Shown in pieces: positions 36,943 to 50,215 of a stretch of 64,000 bases of DNA (positions within the stretch are counted from its first letter, which is position 1; each line of letters starts with the position of its first letter). The DNA comes from Brachycybe producta (Eukaryota; Arthropoda; Diplopoda; Playtdesmida; Andrognathidae), in the NCBI GenBank assembly GCA_036925085.1, contig JAUPFP010000007.1, positions 5,195,058 to 5,259,057 on the forward strand, given 5' to 3'. Below the pieces are notes generated by a model. The model worked only from the letters and a program-made list of their open reading frames with translations, searched no databases and was not told the origin of the DNA. Position numbers and translations under genes: made by a program.

Positions 36943-37325
36943 AACTTCATACATGCTACCTTGAGCATAGCATCTGCGACTAGTGACTAGCATAGTGACT
37001 TGAAGTAGCATGTTGCTAGCCACTGGCACACACATATGTGTTGCAACTACAAGCGTTTTGGGCGTGTCTTCAAGGTGTGTGATGTCATAAAAATGGCGTC
37101 ACCCTCAACAACTGCACTTTTACTTGTAAACTTCCAACTAAAATTGAAGTGAGAGAATCGAAGACGTCATATGCAAAAAAAAAAATCTGGTCTCTGATTG
37201 GTTGTTGGGTAGCGACTTGAAACGTTTGTGACCTGAAGCTTCTGTTTGAACAGAAGCTTGGCGACTGAGTAGCAAGTTGCGACACTTTGAAAAGTCACTA
37301 ATATTTGCTTTTATATGGTATGAAG
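36943..37325. mobile_element. Possible degraded foldback element
   Basis: ACTTCATAC.AT near the left and (complement) TCTTCATACCAT near the right, with TAGTGAC, GCGAC and AGCAxGTTGC words on both strands. A perfect 11-bp hairpin (AAGCTTCTGTT / AACAGAAGCTT) lies at 37236-37259. The composition is more balanced than the surroundings. Confidence 0.4.
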
Positions 37326-39596
37326 ACGCGCATATGCGCTGACGCTCGCTCGACGTCGCGTGAAGGAAGTTTGAGCTTTAGGGACCTGAAGCTTATGTGA
37401 GCTGGTCTAGAGGCATCTGCGAGGTTATATATGAACTGTAGCTTGTAATAACTTAGAACTTATAAGCTTACTTGTTTTCTAAAGCCTCTATCATACTATT
37501 TGTATCAACTTTACCATTCAATGCTGCAGTTTGCGATATGATAGTAAAACTGCAAGTTTATAATGAATATATATAGAACTAGTTTTACAACCTGTTTTCA
37601 GTTACCGGGTATATTACTCGCAGGAATTGTTTCCTTAGAACTGAAAATCTTGACATTCGATCAGCAAACACATAGTTGCTACTTTTTAACGTAACTTTCC
37701 TCGAAAGACTTTTTAAAAAAGCTCATAATTGATGCCCTTGATCAGATGTTGAGCGACAAGTTTTATGAAGTCGTTCAAAAGTGAAACGTGTGCAACTCAT
37801 TGCAATTGGGTTATCCTATTAGGTGTTTATGACAAAATGCGAACAATAGTTGCAAACATATTTACTTTAGTTGCTATATTTTTTTTTTCAGTTACCTTAC
37901 CTCACTAGAAATTTAGGAAATTGCTGTGAAATTTGCAATGCAACGTACATATCTTAAGTTTTATTAATATTTGCTAGTGGGATGGAGTGAGTTTTGCTTT
38001 GAAGCACCATGTATTTAAACTAGTATACTAGAACCATACGAGGTTTAGAGAGCAGAGATACCATTTTCATTTACGAAGAAAAATCAATTGTATAAAAATG
38101 TATACATATTGTCGTTGTTTTGTTGTAAACTGAACTCTCTGTAAATGAAAATGAAACTGTTACATGTTGCGAATAAATCATTTTTCTAATATAGTTTTCT
38201 GTTAATCTTCCAATTCTCTCTATCTATTTCTTTCTCCTATTTCCTCCCCCAACTTTTGTTTCAGGATTTTACGAGCTCGTTTTCACACTTGCCATGTTTT
38301 CTGTGGTTTTTGCAAACTGGGGGAAGTAAAAAAAATATGCGAAATTAGGTTGAAGATGAGGAAAGTTTTCTGCTCATTTTGGCGCCAATTTTGTATTTCA
38401 CTTTCTTTTTTTTTATCTCCATTTTTATTTCAACAGAATTGCTATGTATTTCCTTTTATTGTTACTATTTTACTGCAGATCTCATGTTAATCTTCCACTA
38501 AAAGAATAATAATAATGAATACAGAAGAAGTGAACTAATAAAATTTTTAATTTGGTTAGCATTTTTTTTTGCATCTTAATGAACGTAAAAACCAAACTAG
38601 ATTGTAATTTGTGTCTTTTGAAACACTCTTATAATTTTTCCTACTCAAATTCATTTTTTTTTTACTTACTGTATGTACATTGTGTAATTTACGCATCAAT
38701 GAATAAAGCTAAAAAGAAAACCGAAAGAGAGAAAGAAAAAAATTTATTAAAAAAGAACTATCATTATCTAACCAGTTTATCAATGTAAACTTAACTTAAT
38801 TTTACGGTTAAGTTAATTCAGTTAGGAATGAAAGAAGAAAAGGGGAAAAAAGGCATTCTTAAGGGCAGCATTAAAAGTGGTCAGTCGCCGCCATCATCCT
38901 ATACCCTATAAGGTAAGTAGTAAGGGACCTATATTTTTACGAGGCAATTTACTTTCCAAATACAGTTGTACCTTAAGAGTGTAAAGAACACCTTAAATCA
39001 TTTTAAAGATCGAATTAGAGGACGTGTTATGGTCTCATAAAAGAGACAGCTGTTGGTTGGATACTAAGAAACTCTTACGTAAGCATCCACCAGAGTACGC
39101 TACCAAATGCAGTTAGTTCTTCTTATGCCGTTGAAAAAGGAAGGTTGTTATTTTACTTGATGGCACTACTGTTGTTTGAAAGCGTAGCGAGAGATTGGGG
39201 GTACATTGTAGATTACTGAATGAAATTGACTTAGAATCGACTATGGTCACTCCTGTAGTAAGACTGAGTACTACTGAGTATTACTGGTCATTTGTTCCTA
39301 AGGTGTTAAGAAAATGACTCTTGCAGAGGATTTTATGCATGAAAATAAACTTGTACAACTAAGGGACTCTTAATTTTCTGACAATGCAATATTTCAGCTG
39401 CACCAGAACACATTGCAATTGTTATTTGGTTTGTATTTTTGGGTTTTGACAATGTATTTCGCATGCTGCAGTTAGGCTTTTATCTCTGGGCTGTGTTTTC
39501 AAATGCACCCATAATTAGTAACGTGTTTGCAAGTGCGTCAGATTGTATACGTTACTGTATTATGGTCATTTTATTTTGGATTAAAACATAATCCTA

Positions 39597-40000
39597 CTAG
39601 TGGGGTAACCCGTCATAAATGACGGGAGCAAAATTCACAGGCAATTGTGCGCATGCGCGTCGTTTTTTTCCTTTTTTTACTCCTTTCATTTCAATTTCAG
39701 TCACCCCCTCCCACTTTTCTTTCTCTCTCTCCCCCTTCTACACTTTCCAACCTTTTCCCCTCACCCCCTCCCACTTTTCTCTCTCCCCTTCTACACTTTC
39801 CAACCTCTTCCCCTAACCCCCTCCCACTTTTCTCTCTCTCCCCCCCCACCTTCTACACTTTCCAAAGGAAGAGTTCAACATATAGTTGACCTTGAGAAAA
39901 AAAAAACGGTTAATTTATTCAAATTTATATAAATTCCGACGTGTTTCAATGGTTTTGTTACTCCACACACACACACACACACAGACCTGGGATAATGATA
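39597..40000 (-). mobile_element. Helitron-like element with internal deletion and expanded pyrimidine minisatellite
   Basis: CTAG and the CCCGTCATAAATGACGGG hairpin are intact. The MITE is reduced to its first bases (cacaggcaattgtg joined to cgcatgcgcgtcg). The CCCCTCCCACTTTTC / CTACACTTTCCAACC tract is triplicated as a tandem of about 55 bp. The far end has a CA run and AGACCTGGGATAATGATAAT. Confidence 0.82.
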
Positions 40001-43000
40001 ATATTCAGCGTAAAGTGTGTTGGAGTAGCAAGTGGAAAGGAGAGGTCATCAATAAGGCTGAAACTGAAACGTCTATGCAAATGAAAATAAAAATTGCAAA
40101 TTGTTTTTAATAATTATGCGTTTTATATAAATTGAAAATATACTGTTTACATGTATTATAATATAACAAAAGCACTACTGTTGAAATTTACATTAATTTG
40201 AATTAATTTTGAGAAATTTTAAAAATTCCTACATCTATTGAATGGAGCTTTTTGTTATTTCTGGAGGTCCTGTTTAGCTCTTTTCAGGGCGTTTTAGGAC
40301 ACTTAGTGTACATCGAATCTTTGCACTTTTTTAACTTATGAAATCACAGAATCAAAAAGGATTTGGTTTAATAACTTTTTGTCGAATAATTTTTCTTGCA
40401 AACGTTTTTTGTTGTAAATTGGAAATATAAAAGTTGTGCAATTTTTTATATTTATGCATTTTAGTTTGGTTTCAACTGTTTATTATTTAAATATATACAC
40501 TAATGTGTAGTACTTATATGGTAGCATGTTGTAGCCAAATGTGGTTGGAACTGGCATTATGTGTTTTGTGCACTTTGGTAATCAATTTTTACACACGTAA
40601 AAGATTCCCACCAATGCTACACAGTGTCAACTCAAGATTACTGGTTGGTATATGGAAATTGTGAGAGGCTTTCTTGATTTACAGGAAATACTAAAAGTGG
40701 TAAAGACAAAGGGAAGGGAAGGTTGTACAAAAACCTAATGACTAATTAGTCATCACAACAATTATTAAGAAAAATTAGTAATGTAGCTCTTTTATATAAT
40801 CTAGCAAACATTCTTGAATTGATAAATAGTTCAGTTGACTATCCTTGACACCCTAACATACACATTACACAATGCAAAAGTATATATGAAATGTATGAAA
40901 TTGTATGAAAAAAAAAAATTAACACCAAGTTTCAAAAAGTGTCACAAATAGTTCAAATGAATCTCTGCTAACATTGTAGCCTACATTAGTTTAGATTTTA
41001 GCGATGTTGGAATGTTGGGTCACAAGACTCACAACAAATGTGTCTCCATAAATAACAATTGTATTAGGTTTTAGTTTTGTGGAAGAAGAGAGGATAAAAG
41101 GAAGCCTGAGAAGAAGTAAAACGCCCACATAATAAGTGCCCTTGTGGGAGATTGAGAATTCAATGATGGGGGTGAAATGGTCATGATAATTTTTATTTAA
41201 ATATATTAAAGAGACATTAAGATGAGAAAAACAAAACAAAATTGATGATATTTCTATTTGAAAATGACATAGAATAATGCAGTTTTTTTGTATTACATTT
41301 ATTATGTTAAATGTGTTTTTTTTTATTACACGTCAAAAATAAAAAAAAATCTTGTGTATTTATAAATGTTACAAACATATATGTATGTAACATATATGTT
41401 AGTAACTTATTTTTTCTCATCCTTGAGAATTTAAAATGAATGATGATTTCCTGAATACAATAAAGGTAACATAAATAAATGAACACAAAAAACAGAAGAA
41501 GAAAAAATTACAAATAAATGTAGTTCATGAGAAATTTTTCTTGTTAGATTCTTGAGTTAAAATAGGATGAAACTCCTTCAACAACAAAAACAAAGAAAAG
41601 AACATTTGTTCTTATTGTCTTTTGTGTAAACTGTTTTTGTTTGAAAAAATATATATACATGTATATAAAAAATACATCCACATTATTGTTTCGAATGAAA
41701 CCAACCTCAAAAAACACGGCAAACTCAATTTTAAGACGCGCGCAATGTCTAGTAATAATGCGTTTTAATTAAATTTCGGTTTTATTCTGTTGTTTGAATG
41801 TGACCGGAAATTAAAAGTTTAATGATAGATTTATTTTTTTTTTTTTGAAGAATTCACTAATGATTAAAATCCTCCTCTTTGTTTTCATCCTTTCTTTATT
41901 GACTAGTTTATTGAGTTTTGGAGATGTATCAATATAAACCTTGGTTGTTTTCAAAGGAATTTTTAAGCGAACTTTCATTTGTTTCACTTTACACCAGATG
42001 TTAGGATGAATATGAATAAATTCAAATTTAACAAATTAAATTGTTTAATCAATGCTCACATACAAAACCTCCTTCCATTTTTTGTTGGTTGTTCTGGTTT
42101 ATTTCATGCAGATTATGGTAGTTTTTCTATTTATTAGCTTTAAATAATCTTATTAATTTGATTGTTGTGTGCAGTTTTTTTTAGTAAATTGTTCAGTAAA
42201 CAGTATAATTTACAACATAAAAACACTGTTATATGGAAACATTTTGAAACAATTGTTTTACAATGTGTTTCTGATAAATGTCACAACATTTTTTGATATT
42301 TTTTTATAGAAATAAATGAAACAAATTATTCATGAAAAGTCTTTTAATTAAATTTTCTTAGCGAATTAAGCTCTTTTCCAGGTAAAGTTAAAATAAACAA
42401 AATCTTTGCTGGATTTCCACAGTCTTGTGTATTTTCAGAAGATATTAATCATATTTTTTTTGTATTTATCTGATTTAAGTTCTCTTTACATTTTCATTTA
42501 TACCATAAAATATCATTACCGAGATTTTTATGAAAGGGACTTTCTTATACAAATTTGAAATGTTATAACTGCTATTCTCAGTTTTGATGCTGTTTTTAAA
42601 GCACAAATTTAAGAAGGAAACTGGCATTTGAACTTTAACTTTTAATTCTCTGAGCAAGGTTCCAACATGGACAAAACCCCTGTTCAAAAATTGGCCTACT
42701 CAGTAAACAATCGTGTTTTTTGAGAAAATATAATTAAAGATTAATATCTCAGAAACTTTAAAACTATTAATACATTTAGATTAGATATTACTGTATGTTC
42801 TGAGTGTTCAAGTTGAAGTTAGCTGCTATTTTCTAAAACAGCCTATGCCATAGGCCTATTTGGCTGCTAGCAGAGTACTAATTGTAATTGTAATTTTGGC
42901 CAAATGTGGATTATACTGTAGTTGTGTGAGCCACATACCGCGATTCTACTACAAATCTTAACTAAAGTTAAAAGGTTATCCATGGTTAAATTTCTGAATA

Positions 43001-43208
43001 ACACAGGAAGTGACGTATTTAATCATGAAATAGAGTGGTTAACCACGTTATTGCATGGTTAAATACTTCACTTCCTGTGTTCAAACAAATTTGGCCTACA
43101 AACAAAATGGGGGATAGTGAGAGCACTCAATTTTTGACTGAATGAGAAATGTTTAATAGGAAGTAATATCTAATTGGAAGTGACACAATAGGCCTATCAT
43201 TTAATTAC
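40001..43208. other. Non-coding AT-rich sequence
   Basis: Contains the hairpin repeat at 42990. No gene is supported. Confidence 0.55.
42990..43135. repeat. Interspersed repeat with hairpin, related to 11570-11665
   Basis: AACACAGGAAGTGACGTATTTAATCATG pairs with GCATGGTTAAATACTTCACTTCCTGTGTT. The following AAATTTGGCCTACAAACAAAATGG is shared with the copy at about 11.6 kb (AAATTTGGCCTACACACAAAATGG). Confidence 0.65.
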
Positions 43209-43509
43209 AGGTAATGCCTTGAACACACATGAGTTAAATGAATTCAAATTAAATGTGTTTAGGTGAATTATACGGAATCCAGTTAAGGACATGAACCAAA
43301 TAAAAATTAATTTTAATTATTAATATTTTAAATTGAATTGCTAAATCAATATTTTTTCAATAGTTTAGATATTATATTTAATTATTAACTCAATATTTTG
43401 AGATTATTAACTGAATAAATTGAATTCGATATATTGTTTGTTTGCCCTTCACAGGGCTCTGTAGAACACGTTTATTTAAATGCAATTAAATTATAAGCTG
43501 TTTACTAGG
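43209..43509 (+). mobile_element. TACC-ended MITE, copy 4
   Basis: It carries GTAATGCCTTGAACACACATGAG, GAATTATACGGAATCCAGTT, AATTGAATTCGATATATTG and TGCCCTTCACAGGGCTCTGT in the same order as copy 1. The right terminus is diverged. Confidence 0.82.
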
Positions 43510-43590
43510 GTGTCCCAAAAATGTCGATTAAAAATTAAAATTAAGAATCCGTGAATTGCATACCCACTGAAAAGTTTCTTTATTTATAGA

Positions 43591-43830
43591 CTAGTCGTTT
43601 TTTTCTTTTTTTACTCCTTTCATTTCAATTTCAGTCAACCTCTCCCCCCCTTCTACACTTTCCAAAGGAAGAGTTCAACATACCAAACATGTCTTTGAGA
43701 AGAAAAAAAAACGGTTCATTTATTTAAATTTATATAAATTCCGACATGCTTCAATGGTTTTGTACAGTTGTTACTCCTCCACACACACACACACAGAGAG
43801 AGACCTGGGATATTATATATATAATAATAG
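43591..43830 (-). mobile_element. Helitron-like element, deleted at the CTAG end
   Basis: CTAG at 43591 is followed immediately by the cgtttttttctttttttactcc block, so the terminal hairpin and MITE are gone. The rest (CTTTCCAAAGGAAGAGTTCAAC, TATAAATTCCGACATGCTTC, CA run, GACCTGGGATATTATATATA) matches the 39.6-kb copy. Confidence 0.75.
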
Positions 43831-46329
43831 TAACGGTTTTAAAATTTCTGATAATTTGAACAATATTTAGAGGTCCCCCAAGGGTCTCAAAGTTGGTACA
43901 TTTTTGGCAAAATTGGTAATTTTTTTCAAAATTATTATTTTAATTTCAATACATTATACAATTGACATAAGTAATATGTTGTAAAATTAAATAATACCTA
44001 AGTTTTTGTGAATATTTCTATTTTAAAACTAATGAATAGCCATATAGAATTTGGAAGCCATTGGGGGAGCTCAAATGAGCTGGAATTTTACAGGTATAAT
44101 TATTTTACAAGGGAGAAATGTGTTTACTAGGTATAAGTGTTCTATAAATGGAAGCACACAACAGTACTACTACCTTGGTTATGTAACTGAAGTTAATTTT
44201 TGTAGTGAAAGCGAGATATTAGTGGTCAGTTGTTATGTTATTTATTAAACGTGGTCACAAAGTAGGACTTTTTACTTTCAAATCCTTAAGTGTTTGATTT
44301 TTGGAAACATCAATTTTGTGACTTCTTTCATGAAAAACATGTTGAATTGTGCTGGTTTTTTTTTTTCAGTTTCTACGGTCTATAGTTGACCCAAAAGTCA
44401 TTACTCATTAGTCATTACCTGCTCATTAACCATTTCAAAAGGAGTTTTTTTTTCTGTTTTAACTTGTTGAAATCATTCATTTATTTTTGTTTTTAATGTG
44501 CCTGGAATTTCTTATTTGATATATTTCATTGTTGAAGACGTTTATCTTGAAAGAAAAAAAAAGGTGCTTTAAGGCACGTACACACAGTTGAATAATTGAA
44601 GTAATGTTCAAAATGACTTAACGAGTATATTCCAACACCATTAATTTTTTTTCTGCACATTATTTATGGGAGGATCTTTACGTTGTAATCAACAAAAGAC
44701 ACGTACAATAGTGCACGCGTGCCACATATTTATAATTATTCAGAGCACTTTTCTTTTTCAACATTCATTTTGACAAAGAGAACGTTTTGAACGAACTTTA
44801 GAATGAACTTTTCAAATTGGTTAGAAACTAGCTGAGTAAAAAGAACAATCTTATGATTAAGACATGCGGAAACAATTAACTAAAACTTTGAAAATAGAAT
44901 TTCTATAAATTAAATAATTTTGTTTTATTCAATTAGGCAGAAAAAAGCAAAACAGAATAGATTTACTTGAAGTTATTAACGTGAAAATACTATTAGTTTG
45001 TATCCCTTTTTGAATTTTAGGGCCTCATTACAGAAAGAAAATAAGACCTGTCATACGGACAGTAAATTGTCATATCTAACTCATAACCGTGTAACAGTCA
45101 CAAAAGGAACTTACAAAATATTATGACAATTTTGTTATATTACTGCCATTGACTAATGTACAGCATAAAATGACAGTCATAAAATACATGTAATAGCACA
45201 CAAGGAGTGACATAATAGGGTATGACTGTCACTGCCCCCCCCCCCCCCTCTCCCAGTTACTAACAATTTCAAATTCTTCTTAAAAGTTGCTAGAAGAAAG
45301 GAGGCGACTAAATAAGCGCCACATTTTTATTTGTATTCAAATTGGCGCTTATTCAGCGACACTAGACAGAAAGCTATGATTTAGAAGGAATTGGTGACCT
45401 ATGTAAAATTCATTTGTATTTGAAAACTGGGTTTTTGAGACTTAGCTTTGGGATATGGGCAATTTTATGATATAAAGCTATGAATTTTTCGGACTTGGTG
45501 GTCATAATTATGGGACTAATAGGTTTGGTGGGCTAAGCTCAATATCAAATTTTGTGCGTTGGATTTTGAACATTTTCTTGCTGTAATATAATGTATAATT
45601 GGTGGCCCATTTTTGTAAACAAGTTGATCATCATCGACAGTAGTTTCATATTAATATGCATTATGTGACTGCAGCTTGATTACCTCATTTTTTTTTATAA
45701 AAAAAAAAGTTGCATTAGTACTAAGAGACTAGAAAGACTTGGTGGACAGATTTAGTTCTCAACTGTAGTTCATTTTTCTATATTTTTTCTTTCTGTTTTC
45801 TTGATAATGATGATGATGATGTTGCATTAAGATTAATAGAAATGCATTTTTTATACATAATTTATTCATGGTGGGTTTTTGTTCTTCTTTCTAAATCTCT
45901 TACTTTAATAAAGAAAAAATATGATAAATTTTTTTTTCAATTCCTTAATTAATTTAAATGTAACTTCTTTTTTTTATTCAAAAATTTTTTCTTTCTTTCT
46001 TTTTTTTCTTTCTTTTTTTCTTTTGTTTTTGTTTTCTTTCTTTTTTTTTTTTTTTTCTTATCAAATTTCTCATTTTTCTTCCATCTTTTTTATTATTATC
46101 TTTAATTATTCCTTTTTACTCTTTTATATGGAATTTATGATCATTAAATTAAGTATAAAAAAACAGTCAACATTTCCAAGCTCATCTTAAATATATTTAT
46201 ATTTTTTAAAGTGAGTTTTATATATTTGGTTTTTACTATTCATATATTAATATTTGAACGCAATAAAAGTAATAGAAAATTCTGTTAACAAGTAAATGAA
46301 ACGATTTTAGCAGTACTGTAGTAGTGATA
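43831..46329. other. Non-coding AT-rich sequence with a TGACAGT MITE
   Basis: TTTC-rich low complexity at 45960-46090. No gene is supported. Confidence 0.55.
45010..45235 (+). mobile_element. TGACAGT MITE, copy 1
   Basis: ATAAGACCTGTCATACGGACAGTAAATTGTCATATCTAA at the left and GGTATGACTGTCAC at the right as inverted ends. Related copies at 50034 and 61970. A run of 14 C follows. Confidence 0.65.
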
Positions 46330-46479
46330 AGAGCATTATTATAATGTTGGTAGTTGTACTAATAGTAGAAGTAATAGTACTATCATGTGTGGTACTGTTA
46401 TTATTGGGAGTGGTACTGTTATTACTGGGAGTGGTACTGTTATTAGTAGTGGTGGTACTATTATTAGCGGTTGTAGAAA

Positions 46480-48368
46480 TACTATTAGTACTGATAGTAA
46501 TGCTATTAGTAGTGATTGTAATGCTATTAGTAGTGATAGTAATACTATTAGTAGTGATAGTAATACTATTAGTAGTGATAGTAATACTATTAGTAGTGAT
46601 AGTAATACTATTAGTAGTGATAGTAATACTATTAGTAGTGATAGTAATACTATTAGTAGTGATAGTAATGCTATTAGTAGTGATAGTAATGCTATTAGTA
46701 GTGATAGTAATGCTATTAGTAGTGATAGTAATGCTATTAGTAGTGATAGTAATGCTATTAGTAGTGATAGTAATGCTATTAGTAGTGATAGTAATGCTAT
46801 TAGTAGTGATAGTAATGCTATTAGTAGTGATAGTAATGCTATTAGTAGTGATTGTAATGCTATTAGTAGTGATAGTAATGCTATTAGTAGTGATAGTAAT
46901 GCTATTAGTAGTGATAGTAATGCTATTAGTAGTGATAGTAATGCTATTAGTAGTGATAGTAATACTATTAGTAGTGATAGTAATACTATTAGTAGTGATA
47001 GTAATACTATTAGTAGTGATAGTAATACTATTAGTAGTGATAGTAATACTATTAGTAGTGATAGTAATACTATTAGTAGTGATAGTAATACTATTAGTAG
47101 TGATAGTAATACTATTAGTAGTGATAGTAATACTATTAGTAGTGATAGTAATACTATTAGTAGTGATAGTAATACTATTAGTAGTGATAGTAATACTATT
47201 AGTAGTGATAGTAATACTGTTAGTAGTGATAGTAATACTGTTAGTAGTGATAGTAATACTGTTAGTAGTGATAGTAATACTGTTAGTAGTGATAGTAATA
47301 CTGTTAGTAGTGATAGTAATACTGTTAGTAGTGATAGTAATACTGTTAGTAGTGATAGTAATACTGTTAGTAGTGATAGTAATACTGTTAGTAGTGATAG
47401 TAATACTGTTAGTAGTGATAGTAATACTATTAGTAGTGATAGTAATACTATTAGTAGTGATAGTAATACTATTAGTAGTGATAGTAATACTATTAGTAGT
47501 GATAGTAATACTATTAGTAGTGATAGTAATACTATTAGTAGTGATAGTAATACTATTAGTAGTGATAGTAATACTATTAGTAGTGATAGTAATACTATTA
47601 GTAGTGATAGTAATACTATTAGTAGTGATAGTAATACTATTAGTAGTGATAGTAATACTATTAGTGATGATAGTAATACTATTAGTGATGATAGTAATAC
47701 TATTAGTGATGATAGTAATACTATTAGTGATGATAGTAATACTATTAGTGATGATAGTAATACTATTAGTGATGATAGTAATACTATTAGTGATGATAGT
47801 AATACTATTAGTGATGATAGTAATACTATTAGTGATGATAGTAATACTATTAGTGATGATAGTAATACTATTAGTAGTGATAGTAATACTGTTAGTAGTG
47901 ATAGTAATACTGTTAGTAGTGATAGTAATACTGTTAGTAGTGATAGTAATACTGTTAGTAGTGATAGTAATACTGTTAGTAGTGATAGTAATACTGTTAG
48001 TAGTGATAGTAATACTATTAGTAGTGATAGTAATACTATTAGTAGTGATAGTAATACTATTAGTAGTGATAGTAATACTATTAGTAGTGATAGTAATACT
48101 ATTAGTAGTGATAGTAATACTATTAGTAGTGATAGTAATACTATTAGTAGTGATAGTAATACTATTAGTAGTGATAGTAATACTATTAGTGATGATAGTA
48201 ATACTATTAGTGATGATAGTAATACTATTAGTGATGATAGTAATACTATTAGTGATGATAGTAATACTATTAGTGATGATAGTAATACTATTAGTGATGA
48301 TAGTAATACTATTAGTGATGATAGTAATACTATTAGTGATGATAGTAATACTATTAGTGATGATAGTA
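46480..48368. repeat. 21-bp minisatellite, about 90 units, with block structure
   Basis: The unit is ATTAGTAGTGATAGTAATACT, repeated with almost no length change. Single-base variants form homogeneous blocks: GCT for ACT early on, GTT for ATT at 47219-47410 and 47889-48000, and GTGATGATAG for GTAGTGATAG at about 47661-47860 and 48188-48365. The unit length is a multiple of three and lacks stops in several frames, so open frames of about 670-720 codons exist on both strands; these are artefacts. A degenerate lead-in (46330-46480) shows the older, diverged edge. Confidence 0.97.
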
Positions 48369-48398
48369 TTAAATGGCATTGGTTGTGTAGCTGGTAGT

Positions 48399-48402
48399 AC
48401 AT

Positions 48403-48450
<48 letters not shown>

Positions 48451-48470
48451 CTTGCAGTAGTGGTAGTAGT
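48399..48470 (+). repeat. TAG trinucleotide microsatellite next to the minisatellite
   Basis: (GTA)n with minor interruptions (TTGCAGTAGTGG). It shares the TAGTAG word with the minisatellite unit and may be its seed or a spill-over product. Confidence 0.9.
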
Positions 48471-50033
48471 AGTAGTAATTTTGTTCATTTAGTAATGTAT
48501 GTCTTTTTTTGATTCAACAGAATAAACCTAATAACAATGATAATAATAAGAAAATGTCTTATTATTGTTATTACAATTAGTGGGCGGTCGGCAGTCGTTC
48601 ACCTTTTGTGCAATTTCGTAATTAGCTTTTTCACCTCGAACACCCACCTTAAATGTACCAAGTGTGTATTAGTAGATTTTTAGTTGGCTTCAGTTTGTAT
48701 TTTGTAGTACAACAACGGTTTTTAATACGGCTAATTGCTTTAAATAATGGCGTTCCTCAACCATAGTTGACTACAAAAGACTGAGACATCTATGAAGTCA
48801 GGGTCACACTACTAACAAAATCGTTGTCCAGTGCTGTTGCAACCTGCACGTTACAATTTAAAAATGGCCACAGTCAGTTACTCTCTATAAGTTGATATGT
48901 CATTCATTATTATTGATGAAATTTGTCAATAATTTGATGAAATGACATTCTTTATAGGCATAATCACAATCTTGAAGAATGTCTTTCTATTGATTGCAAT
49001 AACTTCGGCTTGATAATAAAATGTAATATTCTCCATGCTGCAAATTGTGAGTGTAATGTGACCGCAACTCTTAATGTATTTCTTTCATTTACAGAGGCAC
49101 ACTTTGTTGAAAAGGTTGTTCATCTGCTTGTTTTAGAAAAGTCCAGTTGTTTTTTAAATGATGTAAATATGAAGCAATTATCTGTTGCTGTTTTAAGTTG
49201 GAAAAGCACAGAGACAATGGAAGTTGGAGATAATTTACATGTAATGCTTTATTAAAGTACTCTCTAGAGTCTGAGAGAGAGAGAGAGAGAGAGAGAGAGT
49301 GAGATTGAGCTTGAACATTAGTCTGCTGTACCAATGACACTCTTGTGATTGTTTTTAGTTTTCTAACTGTATTTTACATAGATAGCAATAATTGTTGTAA
49401 AGATATGACATGAGTAGGGAAAAAAATTATAAATAGGAAGAAAAAAAAAGTGCATTGGCCAATTTCCATATTTATTACCTTAGTAAAAAAATGGCACAAA
49501 AAAGTGCACTCAGTGGTAATTATATAAATGGATACTGTTTCTATTTCTGTATGTTTGCTTTGCTTTGGTAAAAGAAGAAAAACTGTTGTAAAGTGTGAAA
49601 CCACACTTCTAATAAGCAACAGTGACTGGAAATTTTTGTTCCTTTTTTTCTTCTTCAAATAAAGCAAGGGGGAGTAATTGATTAAGTTAATTTGTTAGCA
49701 AAGTAACTTATGTGAAGTTATATGGTGAATTGACAGTTTGACATGGTCCAAATGGTTTTCTAGACATTACTTGTGTGTGTGTGTGGTAATTTGAACTTAT
49801 CCGCTTTTTGGATCGTCATACTTTCAAAAGAACTTTTTGAAAGGTTTTTGCTTACGGTTTTTGATCTCTAATTATTGTATAAGAAGATGACGTAGGAAAA
49901 TTCTGATATTTTTTTTTTTGCAATGAAGTTTTGATTAAATCATATGACTTTTTTTCAAGTGACAATCAAAAATATCTTTTGTGTCTGATATGAGGTTAAA
50001 TTAATGAATAAATATAACATGTAAAAATCTTGG

Positions 50034-50115
50034 TGGTCATTACGTAAAGATAAGACTATCATATGACAGTCAATTGTCATATCTAGCTTTTAATCTTGTA
50101 ACATCCACAAAAGCG
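50034..50115 (+). mobile_element. TGACAGT MITE, partial copy 2
   Basis: GTCATTACGTAAAGATAAGACTATCATATGACAGTCAATTGTCATATCTAG matches the left part of the 45-kb copy. Confidence 0.65.
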
Positions 50116-50215
50116 AAAGCAACTTTAAAGAAAAAGTTTAAAAACTTTGAGGGAGAGAATTTTATAATGATGTATTTATATTTCCTATGAGCAATTTGAA
50201 AATTAATTTTCACTA

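Larger units (their letters stand above)
33416..39596. other. Mostly non-coding AT-rich sequence
   Basis: Apart from the two possible elements listed (34.6 and 36.9 kb) it has simple repeats only. 38880-39400 has more balanced composition without a usable reading frame. Confidence 0.5.

Noticed and set aside
39619..39932. Pro/Ser-rich frames
   Set aside because: They come from the tandem pyrimidine tract of a Helitron-like element.
41860..41937. Short ATG frame resembling a signal peptide (MIKILLFVFILSLLTSLLSF)
   Set aside because: Tempting as the missing first exon of the Ig gene, but the only nearby GT would leave phase 0, not the phase 1 needed, and hydrophobic short frames are common in T-rich DNA.
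45921..46190. Phe/Ser-rich frame
   Set aside because: Poly-pyrimidine low complexity.
46307..48512. Very long open frames (about 670-720 codons) on both strands
   Set aside because: They are read-through of a 21-bp tandem repeat with no stop in several frames; the products are pure 7-residue repeats with no lead-in gene structure.
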